From contig NZ_KN882170.1 in the NCBI RefSeq assembly GCF_000934745.1, positions 287,766-351,765 on the forward strand: a stretch of 64,000 nt of DNA, written 5' to 3'. Under the pieces are notes generated by a model. It saw only the letters and a program-made list of their open reading frames with translations, did not search any database and was not told the origin of the DNA. Source of the DNA: Desulfonatronum thioautotrophicum (GTDB lineage: Bacteria; Desulfobacterota; Desulfovibrionia; Desulfovibrionales; Desulfonatronaceae). The position numbers and the translations under genes are program-made. This document shows positions 19,832-29,495 of this stretch, one piece after another. Position 1 is the first letter of the stretch. Each line of letters begins with the position of its first letter.

Positions 19832-21115
19832 TTACGCCGCGGAGGCGTTATGAAAAAGGACCTTTCCGGCAATCCCGTGGGTCACCACTCGCCCCGGCAA
19901 CGTCTGGCCGAGACACGGCGTATTCTTGCCCTTGGAATGCAGCGACTCGGGCGTGACCGTCCACTCCAGATCCGGATTAAAGAGAATGAAGTCCGCGGGG
20001 TCTCCGGGCAAAAAGCGGTTCACCGGCAGGGAAAAGCGTGTCGCCGGGCCGACGGTCCACCGTGTGATCAGATCCTGCAGGGAAAGAACACCCTCGCGAA
20101 CCAGGCTCCAACTCAGGGAAAGGGCCGTGTCCAACCCACTGATTCCGTTGGGAGCTTCATCCATGGGCACCTCTTTTTCATGCGCCGCATGCGGCGCATG
20201 GTCCGTGGCCAGCATGTCGATCACCCCCTCCCGGACGGCCTGGCGCAAGGCCAGCACATCCTCATTGGTGCGCAGAGGGGGGTTGACCTTGGCCAGGGTG
20301 TTGTAGCCCCGCAGGAGTTCTTCGGTCCAGAGCAGGTAATGCGGACAGGTTTCCGCGGTGACCTGGACGCCGCGGTCCTTGGCCCAGCGGATCAGCTCTA
20401 CGGATTGTCGGCAGCTTATGTGCGCCAGGTGAATCGGCAGGCCCAGGTATTCAGCCAAAAGAATATCCCGGGCCACCTGCATGCTTTCGGCCACCACCGG
20501 CTGACCCTTCAAGCCCAGCAGTCCACTGACCCGGCCCTCGTTCATGCTTGTTCCCTCGGCAAGGAAAGGATCTTCGCAGTGGTCGATCACCACCAGCCCC
20601 ATGTCGGAGGCGTATTCCATGGCCCGGCGAAACAGATCCGGATTGGCCACCGGCATGCCGTCATTGGAAAAGGCCACACAGCCTGCTTCCGCCAATTCCA
20701 CCAGGGGGGCCAGTTCCTGTCCGGCCAAGCCCTTGGTCAGCGCACCGACGGGATGCAGACGAGGACCGTACGGATGAGCACGGGTGGCCCGGTCCCGCAT
20801 CAAGGCGGTTACCGCCGCGGTATCGTTCACCGGCTTGGTGTTGGCCATGGCCAGTACAGTGGAAAAACCACCTCGGGCCGCGGCCTCCAGACCGGAGGCA
20901 ATATCTTCCTTGTATTCGAAACCGGGCTCGCGCAGATGAACGTGGGCGTCGATCAGCCCGGGCAAAAGCAGCATCCCCTCGCCATGCAACTGTTCGCCAT
21001 CTGCTGATGGTTCGTCCGGGGAGGCCAGGCGCTGCACGACGCCCTGACTGATCCACAGGCTGACCAACTCGTCCTGCCAGCGCACGTTGCGCACGATGAG
21101 ATCCGGTCCGGGCAT
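19832..21115 (-). CDS. pyrC: Dihydroorotase PyrC
   Basis: Third step of de novo pyrimidine synthesis; cyclises carbamoyl-aspartate. The 427-residue protein is the class I type with metal ligands in GLIDAHVHLREPGFEYKEDI, the ANTKPV motif, IDHCEDP, IHLAHISCRQS, the catalytic Asp in MLATDHAPHAAHEKEVPMD, and a C-terminal GKNTPCLGQTLPGRVV strand. It follows pyrB by 3 bases, the common pyrBC pair, and precedes the HD protein by 9 bases. Confidence 0.96.
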   Translation of the reverse strand: MPGPDLIVRNVRWQDELVSLWISQGVVQRLASPDEPSADGEQLHGEGMLLLPGLIDAHVHLREPGFEYKEDIASGLEAAARGGFSTVLAMANTKPVNDTAAVTALMRDRATRAHPYGPRLHPVGALTKGLAGQELAPLVELAEAGCVAFSNDGMPVANPDLFRRAMEYASDMGLVVIDHCEDPFLAEGTSMNEGRVSGLLGLKGQPVVAESMQVARDILLAEYLGLPIHLAHISCRQSVELIRWAKDRGVQVTAETCPHYLLWTEELLRGYNTLAKVNPPLRTNEDVLALRQAVREGVIDMLATDHAPHAAHEKEVPMDEAPNGISGLDTALSLSWSLVREGVLSLQDLITRWTVGPATRFSLPVNRFLPGDPADFILFNPDLEWTVTPESLHSKGKNTPCLGQTLPGRVVTHGIAGKVLFHNASAA

Positions 21116-21118
21116 GGC

Positions 21119-22120
21119 CTAGTCCTCCTGGAGCAGCGGGGGGTGTGGTTGATGGGATTCACTTCGGCCGCTTGGCCCATCCCCTGAGTCCGAAGCGTCC
21201 TTGCGGGTCAGAAAAAGAAACAGCAGGGCCATGCGGGTGGCCACACCGGCGGAGACCTGATCCAGGATCAGACTGTTTTCCGCGTCCGCCAGGGCAGCGT
21301 CGATTTCCACTCCCCGGTTCATGGGGCCGGGATGCATCACCAGCACTCCGGGGTTGGCCCTGTTCAGGTGACCGGCTCCCAGGCCGTAGGTTCTGGCATA
21401 CTCCCGCAAGTCGGGCAAAAGGCCGGCTTTCTGGCGTTCCAACTGCAAGCGCAGACAGATGACCGCGTCAACGCCCCTGCACGCTTCGGCCAGGTTGGAA
21501 AAAATCTCCACCGGCCATTGCCGCACTCCGGCGGGCAACAGTGTTCTTGGAGCGCAAAGCCGGACCTGGGCGCCCAGAGCCGTAAACAGCAGCACGTCGG
21601 AACGAGCCACGCGGCTGTGGGCAATGTCTCCGACAATCAGCACCGTCTTTCCGGACATGTCGTCCCCCCAGGCCTCACTCAAGGAAAATCCATCCAGCAA
21701 GGCCTGCGTCGGGTGGGCATGCCAGCCGTCCCCGGCATTAATCACCGAGCATGACAGCCGCTGGGCCAGAAATTCGCTGGCCCCGCTTTGTTGGTGACGC
21801 AGGACCAGGGCGTCCGGATGCATGGCCTGCAGGGTTAAAGCGGAATCCTTGAGATTCTCGCCTTTGCGCAGACTGCTGGATGAGGCGGCCAAGGAGTAGG
21901 TGTCCGCGGAAAGCCGCTTTCCGGCAATGTCGAAGGAGGTCTTGGTTCGCGTGCTCGGCTCGACAAAAAACAGGATGACGCTTTTGCCCTTGAGTATGGG
22001 CACCTTTTTCACCGGCCGGGTGTTGATCTCGGCAAAGCGGCGAGCCATCTCAAAAACATGCAGAATTTCAGCCGTTTTCAGCTGTGAAATGCAGAGCAGA
22101 TCCTTGTGGGGCCAAAGCAT
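21119..22120 (-). CDS. pyrB: Aspartate carbamoyltransferase catalytic subunit PyrB
   Basis: Second step of pyrimidine synthesis. The carbamoyl-phosphate motif is [20 protein letters not shown], followed by [11 protein letters not shown] (loop with Ser/Lys), [30 protein letters not shown] and [11 protein letters not shown]. The length of 333 residues is slightly long because of a 20-residue polar tail ([17 protein letters not shown]). No pyrI regulatory subunit is next to it. It is probably the first gene of the seven-gene run down to 14612; no clear ribosome site is visible. Confidence 0.96.
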   Translation of the reverse strand: MLWPHKDLLCISQLKTAEILHVFEMARRFAEINTRPVKKVPILKGKSVILFFVEPSTRTKTSFDIAGKRLSADTYSLAASSSSLRKGENLKDSALTLQAMHPDALVLRHQQSGASEFLAQRLSCSVINAGDGWHAHPTQALLDGFSLSEAWGDDMSGKTVLIVGDIAHSRVARSDVLLFTALGAQVRLCAPRTLLPAGVRQWPVEIFSNLAEACRGVDAVICLRLQLERQKAGLLPDLREYARTYGLGAGHLNRANPGVLVMHPGPMNRGVEIDAALADAENSLILDQVSAGVATRMALLFLFLTRKDASDSGDGPSGRSESHQPHPPLLQED

Positions 22121-22454
22121 GGGTGCACCGTTGGTGAAGATTGGTTCAGCGTTGGAAGATGTGGAGGACAGTTTTGGAAAATGCCGTTTTTAAACCATCA
22201 CTGGACAGACGAACAGCTACGGATGCGTGCTGCCGGGTAAGCCCGAACTTCCGTACCGACATCGTCCTAACGGAAAACAGCTCTGGCTTCCAGTCCATTT
22301 TTCGGGTTTCCCTCAGGCAGGGAAATGCTCCAAGCCATCCCAGACCCGGCCCACTGCGGTTATTGTCATTCTTTCGTTTCGGGCGTAATAATCAAAATTT
22401 GCGAGGTCCCGTGGTACATCTGATAATCCGGGCAGCCATATATCACAGCAAGAA
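22121..22454. other. Gene-free divergent promoter region
   Basis: 334 bases between the divergent pyrB and PEP-synthase-like genes. I see no convincing ORF, strong hairpin or repeat. It must carry the promoters for both directions, but I cannot place -10/-35 boxes with confidence. Confidence 0.5.
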
Positions 22455-25040
22455 ATGGAAAATCCCATGTTTCGCTTTCTCGATCAACAGTTCGCCAAAA
22501 ACAATATCTCCATGCGCAGCGAACCGGAGGAGTCGGTGCTTCAGCGCAAATACCTGTTTTTCAAAAACCTGCTTCACCACAATAACCAAGCTTTGCAGTT
22601 GATCAACGCCCTTGAAAACCTGCTTTACGACACCCGCCCCTTCACTTTCGACGAAGTCCTCGACCAGTGCGAGGAACTGGTGGGAGTGGTTTACGAACTG
22701 GCCGAAGACCTCAATGCCATCTCCGGAGGTAAATATCCGCAACTTTTTGGAGCAGCTGAAAAAATCGGCATCCACATTTTGCGCGGCCTGACCAGGCAGC
22801 GCAAATTGGAGAAAACATGCCTCGTGTTGCCGCTGGTCCGACTGAGCCACGAAAATGCCGGCCAAGTGGGTGCCAAAGCAGCCAATTTGGGAGAAATTTT
22901 CAATCGCGTTGGACTGCCCACCCCCAAAGGCTTTGCTGTTTCCGCCTATGCTTGTCACGATTTTTTCCGCTCCGCGGGTCTGTACAAGGCCATCCAGAGC
23001 GAAATGAAAGGCGTGGACATCCAGGACACCGCGCAGCTCACCCAGGCCTGCTCCGCCGTCCAAAAACGAATTATTGCCGCCCCTCTGCCCGATGATTTGG
23101 AATGCCGTATCTTCTATGAGGCCAAGGAGCTGTTTCGGGAGTTTGGGTCACGAACCCGACTTGCCGTTCGGAGCAGCGCCACGGGAGAAGATTCGGAATC
23201 CTCCTTCGCTGGTCAGCACTCCACGGTGCTCAACGTCACTCAAGACACCATCCTCGATACCTATAAGGAAGTCGTGGCCAGCTTGTTCAACCCCCGTGCG
23301 GTCTTTTACCGCCGCAGCATCGGCTACCGGGATCAGGACGTCGTCATGTGCGTGCTCTGCCTGAACATGATCGACGCCCGTACAAGCGGGGTATTGTACA
23401 CCCAGGACCCCAATGAGCCGGAAAACCGGAAGTTGATCATCAGCGCGGCCTGGGGCCTGGGCGTGAGTGTAGTGGATGGCTCCATGCCCACCGATTTATG
23501 GCGGATAACTCCTGGAGAGGCTAAGACGGAGTACAGCGGGGTGCGCAAAGCCCGACGGATTGCCATGAACCCCGAGGGAGGAATCCACGACGTGGCGGTG
23601 GAGGAACACCTTCAGGATCAACCCTGCCTGAATGGCGACGAGGTCCGCGCTTTGGCCAACTACGGTTGGACCCTGGAGAAGCACTACAAGCGCCCCCTGG
23701 ATATTGAATGGGCCATGGATCAGTCCGGCAAGCTCTTCATTCTACAGGCCCGCCCACTGAACTTGATGCTGCCGGCGCAGGCCACCCAAGCCTGCACCGA
23801 AGAAGCAACCACGGCCATGGAAGGGCATGACATCCTGCTGTGCGGCGGAGCTACGGCGTCTTCAGGCACGGCCTGCGGTCAGGCCATTGTCCTCAAGAGC
23901 GAGCACGACCTGGCTGCCGTACCCGAAGGAGCGATCCTGATCGCCCCACAGACTTCCCCCAGCTATGTCCCCCTGATGGGCAAAATTCGAGGGATCATCA
24001 CCGACGTGGGCAGTGTCACCGGCCACATGGCCTCCGTGGCCCGCGAGTTTGGCATCCCGACCCTGGTGGGCACGGAGATCGCCACCAGCATCATTCCGCA
24101 CGGCGAGGAAATCACTCTGGACGCCTCTCGTCGCACCGTTTATGCCGGGCGGGTCATGAACCTGATCCAGGCCAAGCCGCGTACAAACCTCATGAAAGGC
24201 AGTCCGCTGTTCCGCCTTGTCAAGGAAACATTGCAAAAGGTCGTCCCCCTGAATCTGATCGATCCCAAACACGACGATTTTTGCCCCAAAGGCTGCCTGA
24301 CCTTGCACGATGTGGTCCGCTTCACCCATGAAAAGGCCATGGCCGAGATGTTCCGCATCAACGAAGACATTCAAGAGGGCATCCACCTCGCGGTCAAATT
24401 GAAAACATCTCTGCCGCTGAACACCTATATTCTGGATCTGGACCGCGGATTCAAGAACTTCCCCGTATCCGGGATTGTGGAACTGGAGCAGATCGCCTCC
24501 CGGCCGTTCCTGGCCCTGTTTCGGGGCATGGAGCATCCCGGCGTGCAATGGAAGGGGCCGGTGAGAGAGTATCCGTCCTGCTTCGCCATGGACCTCCCCG
24601 AGCCAACCCCGGACGACCCGAACCAGGAAAGTACCTCGGGCGGACCGAACTACGCCTTCATTTCCGACGACTATTTGCATTACAATGCCCGGCTGGGCTA
24701 CCATTTCGTGACCATTGACACCTACTGCGGCCAACAGGTCAACGACAACTACATTACCTTTTCTTTCAAGGGTGGGGCCGCGGACGTTTCCCGGCGCACC
24801 AGACGTGCGCTGATGATCGCGGCCATCCTCAAACGCCTGGGACTGCGGGTGGAACAGACAGGAGACTTTGTGCATGGGGAAATCAAGAAATACGATCATC
24901 CCCGCATGGAAGAGAAACTGGATTTTATCGGCCGACTTATGGGCTCGGTGCATCTTCTGGACATGGTCCTCACCGACGACGCCCAGATCCCCTGGTACGT
25001 GGAGCAGTTTTTCAAGGGCAACTATTCCTTCAAGCCGTAA
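22455..25040 (+). CDS. PEP-synthase-like protein (ATP-grasp plus phosphohistidine domain)
   Basis: 861 residues. The first 130 are helical and unassigned. Residues about 145-440 are the ATP-grasp domain of PEP synthase/PPDK: VGAKAANLGEIFNRVGLPTPKGFAVS, RLAVRSSATGEDSESSFAGQHSTVLNV, SGVLYTQDPNEPENRKLIISAAWGLG, DIEWAMDQSGKLFILQARP. Residues 460-570 are the swivelling phosphohistidine domain with GHMASVAREFGIPTLVG; the likely phosphorylated His is residue 524. The remaining 290 residues do not show the PEP/pyruvate TIM-barrel motifs, so the acceptor may differ from pyruvate. The start could be 22455 or the ATG at 22467. Convergent with pyrD, whose stop is 22 bases away. Confidence 0.8.
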   Translation: MENPMFRFLDQQFAKNNISMRSEPEESVLQRKYLFFKNLLHHNNQALQLINALENLLYDTRPFTFDEVLDQCEELVGVVYELAEDLNAISGGKYPQLFGAAEKIGIHILRGLTRQRKLEKTCLVLPLVRLSHENAGQVGAKAANLGEIFNRVGLPTPKGFAVSAYACHDFFRSAGLYKAIQSEMKGVDIQDTAQLTQACSAVQKRIIAAPLPDDLECRIFYEAKELFREFGSRTRLAVRSSATGEDSESSFAGQHSTVLNVTQDTILDTYKEVVASLFNPRAVFYRRSIGYRDQDVVMCVLCLNMIDARTSGVLYTQDPNEPENRKLIISAAWGLGVSVVDGSMPTDLWRITPGEAKTEYSGVRKARRIAMNPEGGIHDVAVEEHLQDQPCLNGDEVRALANYGWTLEKHYKRPLDIEWAMDQSGKLFILQARPLNLMLPAQATQACTEEATTAMEGHDILLCGGATASSGTACGQAIVLKSEHDLAAVPEGAILIAPQTSPSYVPLMGKIRGIITDVGSVTGHMASVAREFGIPTLVGTEIATSIIPHGEEITLDASRRTVYAGRVMNLIQAKPRTNLMKGSPLFRLVKETLQKVVPLNLIDPKHDDFCPKGCLTLHDVVRFTHEKAMAEMFRINEDIQEGIHLAVKLKTSLPLNTYILDLDRGFKNFPVSGIVELEQIASRPFLALFRGMEHPGVQWKGPVREYPSCFAMDLPEPTPDDPNQESTSGGPNYAFISDDYLHYNARLGYHFVTIDTYCGQQVNDNYITFSFKGGAADVSRRTRRALMIAAILKRLGLRVEQTGDFVHGEIKKYDHPRMEEKLDFIGRLMGSVHLLDMVLTDDAQIPWYVEQFFKGNYSFKP

Positions 25041-25062
25041 AGGATGGCGGCTACAGACTCCC

Positions 25063-25974
25063 TCACGCTCGCAACGCGCCCCGAAACTCCCCCCAGGACG
25101 TCACGCCCAGCTCATCCAGCAAGCCTGGCAGATCGGCCGCAATCCGGAAGGCCATGTCCGGGCGCAGGAAATTTGCCGTGCCGATCTGCACGGCCCAGGC
25201 TCCTACCAGAATGTACTCCAGGACATCCTCGGCCGAGGCGATGCCTCCCAAACCGATGATCGGCAGGTCCACGGCCCTGCTGACCTGATAGACGCAGCGT
25301 AGGCCTACGGGCTTGATCGCCGGCCCGGACAGTCCGCCGATAACATTGGCCAGCCGGGGGCGTCGGCTGCGCACGTCCACGGCCATGCCGGACAGGGTGT
25401 TGATCAGGGCCAGAATATCCGCCCCCCCGTCCGCCGCGGCTTTGGCAACAGTCGTAATGTCCGTGACGTTGGGCGAGAGCTTGACGATCACCGGTTTGGT
25501 CCCGGCCCGGTCCTTGACTGCCCGGGTTACCCGGGCTGCTTGTTCCGGATCCTGACCAAAAAGTATCCCGCCGGCCTGGACATTGGGGCAGGAGATATTC
25601 ACCTCCAGGGCCGCGACCCCTTCCTGTTCCGCCAAATATTCCCCAAGTCTGGCGAAATCCGTGACGTCACAGGCGTAGAGATTGGCGATCACCGGCACCT
25701 CGGCCCACGGCAGTAACGGCAGCTTTTCCTCAACAAAACGATGCACGCCGATATTCTGCAGACCGATGGCGTTGAGCATGCCGCAGGGCGTTTCCGCGAC
25801 CCGGGGCATGGGATTGCCTTTGCGGGGCTCCCAGGACAACCCCTTGACCACGATCCCCCCCAGTGCCGTCAGGTCGCCGTAAGCCGCGAATTCCACGCCA
25901 TACCCGAAGGTGCCGGATGCTGTCAGCACCGGATTCTTCAATCGCAGCCCGGCCATTTCCACCGCGAGGTTCAT
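25063..25974 (-). CDS. pyrD: Dihydroorotate dehydrogenase B, catalytic subunit PyrD
   Basis: Oxidises dihydroorotate to orotate with FMN. The 303-residue class 1B form is shown by VEMAGLRLKNPVLTASGTFGYG, NAIGLQNIGV, the catalytic Cys in EVNISCPNVQAGG, PVIVKLSPNVTDI, NTLSGMAVD and GLGGIASAEDVLEYILVGAWAVQIGT. Its ATG overlaps the pyrK stop (ATGA), and PyrK supplies electrons to NAD, as expected for the 1B enzyme. Confidence 0.96.
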   Translation of the reverse strand: MNLAVEMAGLRLKNPVLTASGTFGYGVEFAAYGDLTALGGIVVKGLSWEPRKGNPMPRVAETPCGMLNAIGLQNIGVHRFVEEKLPLLPWAEVPVIANLYACDVTDFARLGEYLAEQEGVAALEVNISCPNVQAGGILFGQDPEQAARVTRAVKDRAGTKPVIVKLSPNVTDITTVAKAAADGGADILALINTLSGMAVDVRSRRPRLANVIGGLSGPAIKPVGLRCVYQVSRAVDLPIIGLGGIASAEDVLEYILVGAWAVQIGTANFLRPDMAFRIAADLPGLLDELGVTSWGEFRGALRA

Positions 25975-26843
25975 GCCTCACCCCCAAGGTGCACGTCCTC
26001 GGCCCAGAACACCGGGCCCTGGGTGCAGACCTTCACGGGCAAGGTCTGGTTTGTTGTCTCGGTCACGCACCCCAGACACGCCCCCACTCCGCAGGCCATG
26101 CGATTCTCCAGGGAGAGCTGGGTCCTGGCCCGGTGCTTCATGGCCAGACCCTGAACGGCACGCAGAAACGGATGCGGTCCGCAGGCCAGAATCAGCCCCT
26201 GCCTCGCGGCATATTCCTTGATCCGGCGCTCCAGATCGTCCACGAAGCAGGCCAATTCCTCGGCGCAGGTCTGGCGGGAAGCTTCAATGGGCATTTCTTG
26301 CGGCAGCAGATCCAGGGGATACTCAGCGACCTCTGGTCGATGGCCGAAAAATAGACGCAATGTTTCCGGTTGCGGATGACGTCGGGCATAGCCGATAAAC
26401 GGGGCCAGCCCGATGCCTCCGGCCAGCAAGAGTGTCGGCGTCTCCGGCTCCAGGGCAAACCCCTGGCCCAACGGCCCCCAGGCAACGACCCGGTCGCCGG
26501 GCCGCAACGCGCTCATTGCCCTGGTTCCCCGCCCGACCACCTGAAAAAAAAGGCGCAGGATGCCATTCTCCAGCATGCAGATGGAAAAGGGCCGGGCCCA
26601 CAACAGCTCCAACGACCAGGAAACCGGCCGGAGCATCACGAACTGCCCGGGCGTCCACCCGGCATCGCCGGGAAAGCCTGCCGGCAGATCCAGATCCAGC
26701 AACCAGTGTGATTGATCCGGTCCAACCGGGGAATGTGCCGGGGAGCCGGATTCCGGACCGGTCCGGCGCAGTTCCAAGACCGTGAATTCGCGGCAAACCG
26801 AGGAAGAGGCAGCGTCCGCGGCCATAAGGGTATTGTCCGGCAT
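25971..26843 (-). CDS. pyrK: Dihydroorotate dehydrogenase electron-transfer subunit PyrK
   Basis: Iron-sulfur flavoprotein that passes electrons from PyrD to NAD. The FAD-binding part has WTPGQFVMLRP and WARPFSICMLE; the NAD-binding part has LLLAGGIGLAPFIGYAR; the [2Fe-2S] ligands are in ACGVGACLGCVTET and KVCTQGPVF. The open frame reaches a TTG at 26885, ten bases inside the upstream gene; ATG at 26843 (MPDNTLM) or 26825 is more likely, and none has a clear ribosome site. An extra 40 residues precede the conserved core. Confidence 0.93.
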   Translation of the reverse strand: MPDNTLMAADAASSSVCREFTVLELRRTGPESGSPAHSPVGPDQSHWLLDLDLPAGFPGDAGWTPGQFVMLRPVSWSLELLWARPFSICMLENGILRLFFQVVGRGTRAMSALRPGDRVVAWGPLGQGFALEPETPTLLLAGGIGLAPFIGYARRHPQPETLRLFFGHRPEVAEYPLDLLPQEMPIEASRQTCAEELACFVDDLERRIKEYAARQGLILACGPHPFLRAVQGLAMKHRARTQLSLENRMACGVGACLGCVTETTNQTLPVKVCTQGPVFWAEDVHLGGEA

Positions 26844-26874
26844 AATCAAAAATTCAATGTTTAAATGTTGGATG

Positions 26875-27135
26875 TTACAGCGCAATAATGCCCTTGATAC
26901 CGGCTACGGCCTCATACACCGCAACGATCCCGTCACTGGAGCACATGACCATGTTCGCCGTGACGCTCAGATACTTGCCCTGGCTTGATTCCCGCACCGA
27001 AACCTCCGAGCAGGAGCTGAAAATTGCCAACAGTTCCTCCTTCTGGGCCTTGGGCACGATGAATTTAAAGGTATACACCGAGGGCCACTGGCACTGCTCG
27101 TCCAGCAATTTCCGGAACTGTTGAAAATCCTTCAT
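26875..27135 (-). CDS. DUF493 (YbeD-like) protein
   Basis: 86 residues with the ferredoxin-like YbeD fold: FKFIVPKAQKEELLAIFSS, SVRESSQGKYLSVTANMVM and a final regulatory-type helix VAVYEAVAGIKGIIAL. Members resemble small-molecule allosteric domains, and their function is unknown. It ends 32 bases before the preferred pyrK start and is probably cotranscribed with pyrK-pyrD. Confidence 0.85.
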   Translation of the reverse strand: MKDFQQFRKLLDEQCQWPSVYTFKFIVPKAQKEELLAIFSSCSEVSVRESSQGKYLSVTANMVMCSSDGIVAVYEAVAGIKGIIAL

Positions 27136-27324
27136 TATCGTTCACCGGGTTGAGGGGCTGAGGGACGCGGTGTAGGCTTTCGAGCTTCATGGCCACGCCG
27201 CAAAGGTCATGGGGAGTCATGATCATGAGGCGCGTCACCACCTCCCATAATTTTTTCGGCCAGGAGAAGCAATCGCGCCCGAGCCCGAAAACACACTTCC
27301 CCTCACCACCGACAGGAGAATAAC

Positions 27325-28176
27325 ATGCCCTTTCTCGGTGCCCACATGCCCGCCGCCGGAGGACTTCACCTGGTCTTCGAGCGCATCGCCCTGGTTAACG
27401 GCCAGGCCCTGCAACTCTTTACCCGCAATCAGCGGCAATGGGCCGCGCCGGAAATAACGGACGCGGAAGCCTCCGCCTTTGCCGCTGCCTGGAAGGCCTG
27501 GGAGTTGCCGCACGTCTTTGCCCACGGAGCCTATCTGATCAACCCGGCCTCACCGGAAACAGCTCTCTGGAACAGGTCCCGAGACTCCCTGGCCCGTGAA
27601 TTCCTGCGCTGCGCCAAGTTGAATATTCGCTGGGTGGTCCTGCATCCCGGCGCGCACAAAGGACAGGGAGCAGACAGCGGCATCACCCGCGCCGCCGCCT
27701 GCCTGGACGCGGCCTTTGAGCAGGCCGGCCCCGCGGCGAGGGATGTCGGCGTCCTGCTGGAAAATACCGCCGGGTCGGGCACGGCCCTGGGCGCGGATCC
27801 CGAAGACCTGGGCCGGATCATCGCCGCGTCAAGATTCCCGAACCGCCTGGGCGTGTGCTGGGACAGCTGCCACGGCTTCGCCGCGGGCCATGATCCCCGG
27901 ACCCAGGCCGAATGGGACCGGGCCATTGCCCGCCTGGACGACTCCGTGGGCCTGGACCGGCTGCGCCTGATCCACCTCAACGACAGCAAAACCACCCTGG
28001 GCAGCCGCGTGGACCGGCACGAACACATCGGCCAAGGCCAAATCGGCCTGCCCGGCTTCACCACCATCCTCCACGACCCCCGCCTGGCGCATTTGCCCAT
28101 GATCCTGGAAACGCCCAAGGAAAAAGACCTCAAAGAGGACATCCGCAACCTGAACGTGCTGCGCGGTTTGCTTTAA
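27325..28176 (+). CDS. nfo: Endonuclease IV (AP endonuclease) Nfo
   Basis: Cuts DNA at abasic sites in base-excision repair. The 283-residue TIM-barrel protein has the zinc and substrate motifs FLGAHMPAAGGL, VLHPGAHKGQ, LLENTAGSG, GVCWDSCHGFAAGHD, LIHLNDSKTTLGSRVDRHEHIGQGQIG and LETPKE. AGGAGA lies 6 bases before the ATG. It stands alone on the plus strand; the sequence after it (GCCCGCCGGGC) forms only a weak hairpin. Confidence 0.95.
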   Translation: MPFLGAHMPAAGGLHLVFERIALVNGQALQLFTRNQRQWAAPEITDAEASAFAAAWKAWELPHVFAHGAYLINPASPETALWNRSRDSLAREFLRCAKLNIRWVVLHPGAHKGQGADSGITRAAACLDAAFEQAGPAARDVGVLLENTAGSGTALGADPEDLGRIIAASRFPNRLGVCWDSCHGFAAGHDPRTQAEWDRAIARLDDSVGLDRLRLIHLNDSKTTLGSRVDRHEHIGQGQIGLPGFTTILHDPRLAHLPMILETPKEKDLKEDIRNLNVLRGLL

Positions 28177-28243
28177 AAAAACCCGCCCGCCGGGCAGTCT
28201 GCGGAAACCAGTTGAAACATGCCCGACTGTGTCGTCCTGTTGA

Positions 28244-28263
28244 GGCGGACCTATGTTTCCGCC
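28244..28263. repeat. Palindromic repeat, GGCGGA type
   Basis: GGCGGA and TCCGCC flank an 8-base loop, and the unit is followed by CCCTG. It is one of two related palindromes in the 347-base gene-free stretch 28177-28523; nothing else is seen there apart from a G-run near 28460. Confidence 0.5.
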
Positions 28264-28387
28264 CCTGCCCCCTTTGCCCCTGCCCATACGTCCGCACAGT
28301 AAACCGCCCAACACCACATGCTCATGCATTTTTGAGGGACGGCGACATGCCATTTCTGGGACGGAAACGCACAGGCGGGCATGAACA

Positions 28388-28413
28388 GGGCGGACACGCA
28401 GGTCCGCCCCTAC
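28388..28413. repeat. Palindromic repeat, GTAGGGGC family
   Basis: GGGCGGAC (28388-28395) and GTCCGCCC (28402-28409) form an 8-bp perfect stem with loop ACGCAG, followed by CTAC. On the other strand it begins GTAGGGGCGGAC, like the repeats at 46048 and 46170. Confidence 0.65.
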
Positions 28414-28523
28414 GTTGACCACGACGAAATGAACATGATTGGGCCGATGCGATGACCTTGGGGGGGGGTGGCGGTGTTGCGCGTGGTGTTGATTTGGCTG
28501 TTTTTGGTGCGGGGCATGTCAGT

Positions 28524-29495
28524 TCAGGTTTCCAGAAGCAGGTTGACGATCAGACGGATCAGTAGATCCTTGTTCGCGGGCAGGCTTTCGGCCACCAGCA
28601 GGGCCAGAGCGGTCAGGGCCGCGTCGCCGATTCGCGAGGCCATGCCTTCCTGGTGCAGGTAGAGCAGGAAGAGAAAGGAGCCGATGCGCTTGTTGCCGTC
28701 GGAGAACGGGTGGTCCTTGATCACGAAGTACAGCAGATGGGCGGCCTTGATTTCCCGGCTCGGATACAGGGGCTCGCCGAACATGGTCTGCTCGATGGCC
28801 CCCAGAATCGCGGCCAGGCCGTGGCCTCGTTCCAGCCCGAACAGGTCCGTGGCCTCGCCGCGGGCCAGGAGATCGGCTTTCAGTCCCTCAATGGCGGAAT
28901 TGGCCTGGTCGATGTCTAGAATCCCCCTGCTCGGTCGGGATACATCAGGCAAACGCAGGCTGTCCTCGTCATATTGCAGCAACAACCGCCAGGTTCTGGC
29001 ATACACCCTGACAAGCTCCAGCACGGCCCGTCCTGTATCGCTGACCAGGGCATTGGCTTCAAGGGTGCGGGAGAGCAGATCCAAAGCGGCCCGCGCCTCG
29101 TCCAGCCCGCGTTCGGCCAGACGGCGCTGGTCCAACGTATATCCTTGCAGCAGATGCTGGCGCAGAACCGAGGTGGCCCATTGGCGGAAACGGACGCCGC
29201 GCTTGCTGTTGACCCGGTAGCCGACGGAAATGATGGCGTCCAGGTTGTAGTGGTCGATATCACGTTGAACCCTTCGTCGCCCTTCGGTTTGAACCTGTGC
29301 AAATTTTGCACAGGTTGCCTCCTGAATCAGCTCGCCTTCCTTGAAGATATTACGCAAATGCTTGGCAATAACCGACCGTTCCCGTCCAAAAAGCATCGCC
29401 ATTTGCTCTTGGGTCAGCCAAACCGTTTCCCCTTCCAGGGTCACCTGGACAGGCTTGGTGATGTCCGGATCATCGTAGATGATGATTTCGTTCAT
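28524..29495 (-). CDS. RhuM-Fic/Doc fusion protein
   Basis: 323 residues. The N-terminal two thirds are a RhuM domain (VWLTQEQMAMLFGRERSVIAKHLRNIFKEGEL, RRRVQRDIDHYNLDAIISVGYRVNSKRGVRFRQWATSVL), found near mobile restriction loci. The C-terminal 120 residues are a Fic fold with HPFSDGNKRIGSFLF. The second glycine of the AMPylating HxFx(D/E)GNGR motif is Lys, as in Doc-type kinases, so phosphorylation rather than AMPylation is possible. No short antitoxin gene is adjacent. Its ATG overlaps the stop of the HsdS remnant (ATGA). Confidence 0.85.
   Translation of the reverse strand: MNEIIIYDDPDITKPVQVTLEGETVWLTQEQMAMLFGRERSVIAKHLRNIFKEGELIQEATCAKFAQVQTEGRRRVQRDIDHYNLDAIISVGYRVNSKRGVRFRQWATSVLRQHLLQGYTLDQRRLAERGLDEARAALDLLSRTLEANALVSDTGRAVLELVRVYARTWRLLLQYDEDSLRLPDVSRPSRGILDIDQANSAIEGLKADLLARGEATDLFGLERGHGLAAILGAIEQTMFGEPLYPSREIKAAHLLYFVIKDHPFSDGNKRIGSFLFLLYLHQEGMASRIGDAALTALALLVAESLPANKDLLIRLIVNLLLET

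Noticed and set aside
19472..21007. A 511-codon plus-strand open frame
   Set aside because: Antisense to pyrC and the HD protein; Gln/Gly/His-rich without motifs.
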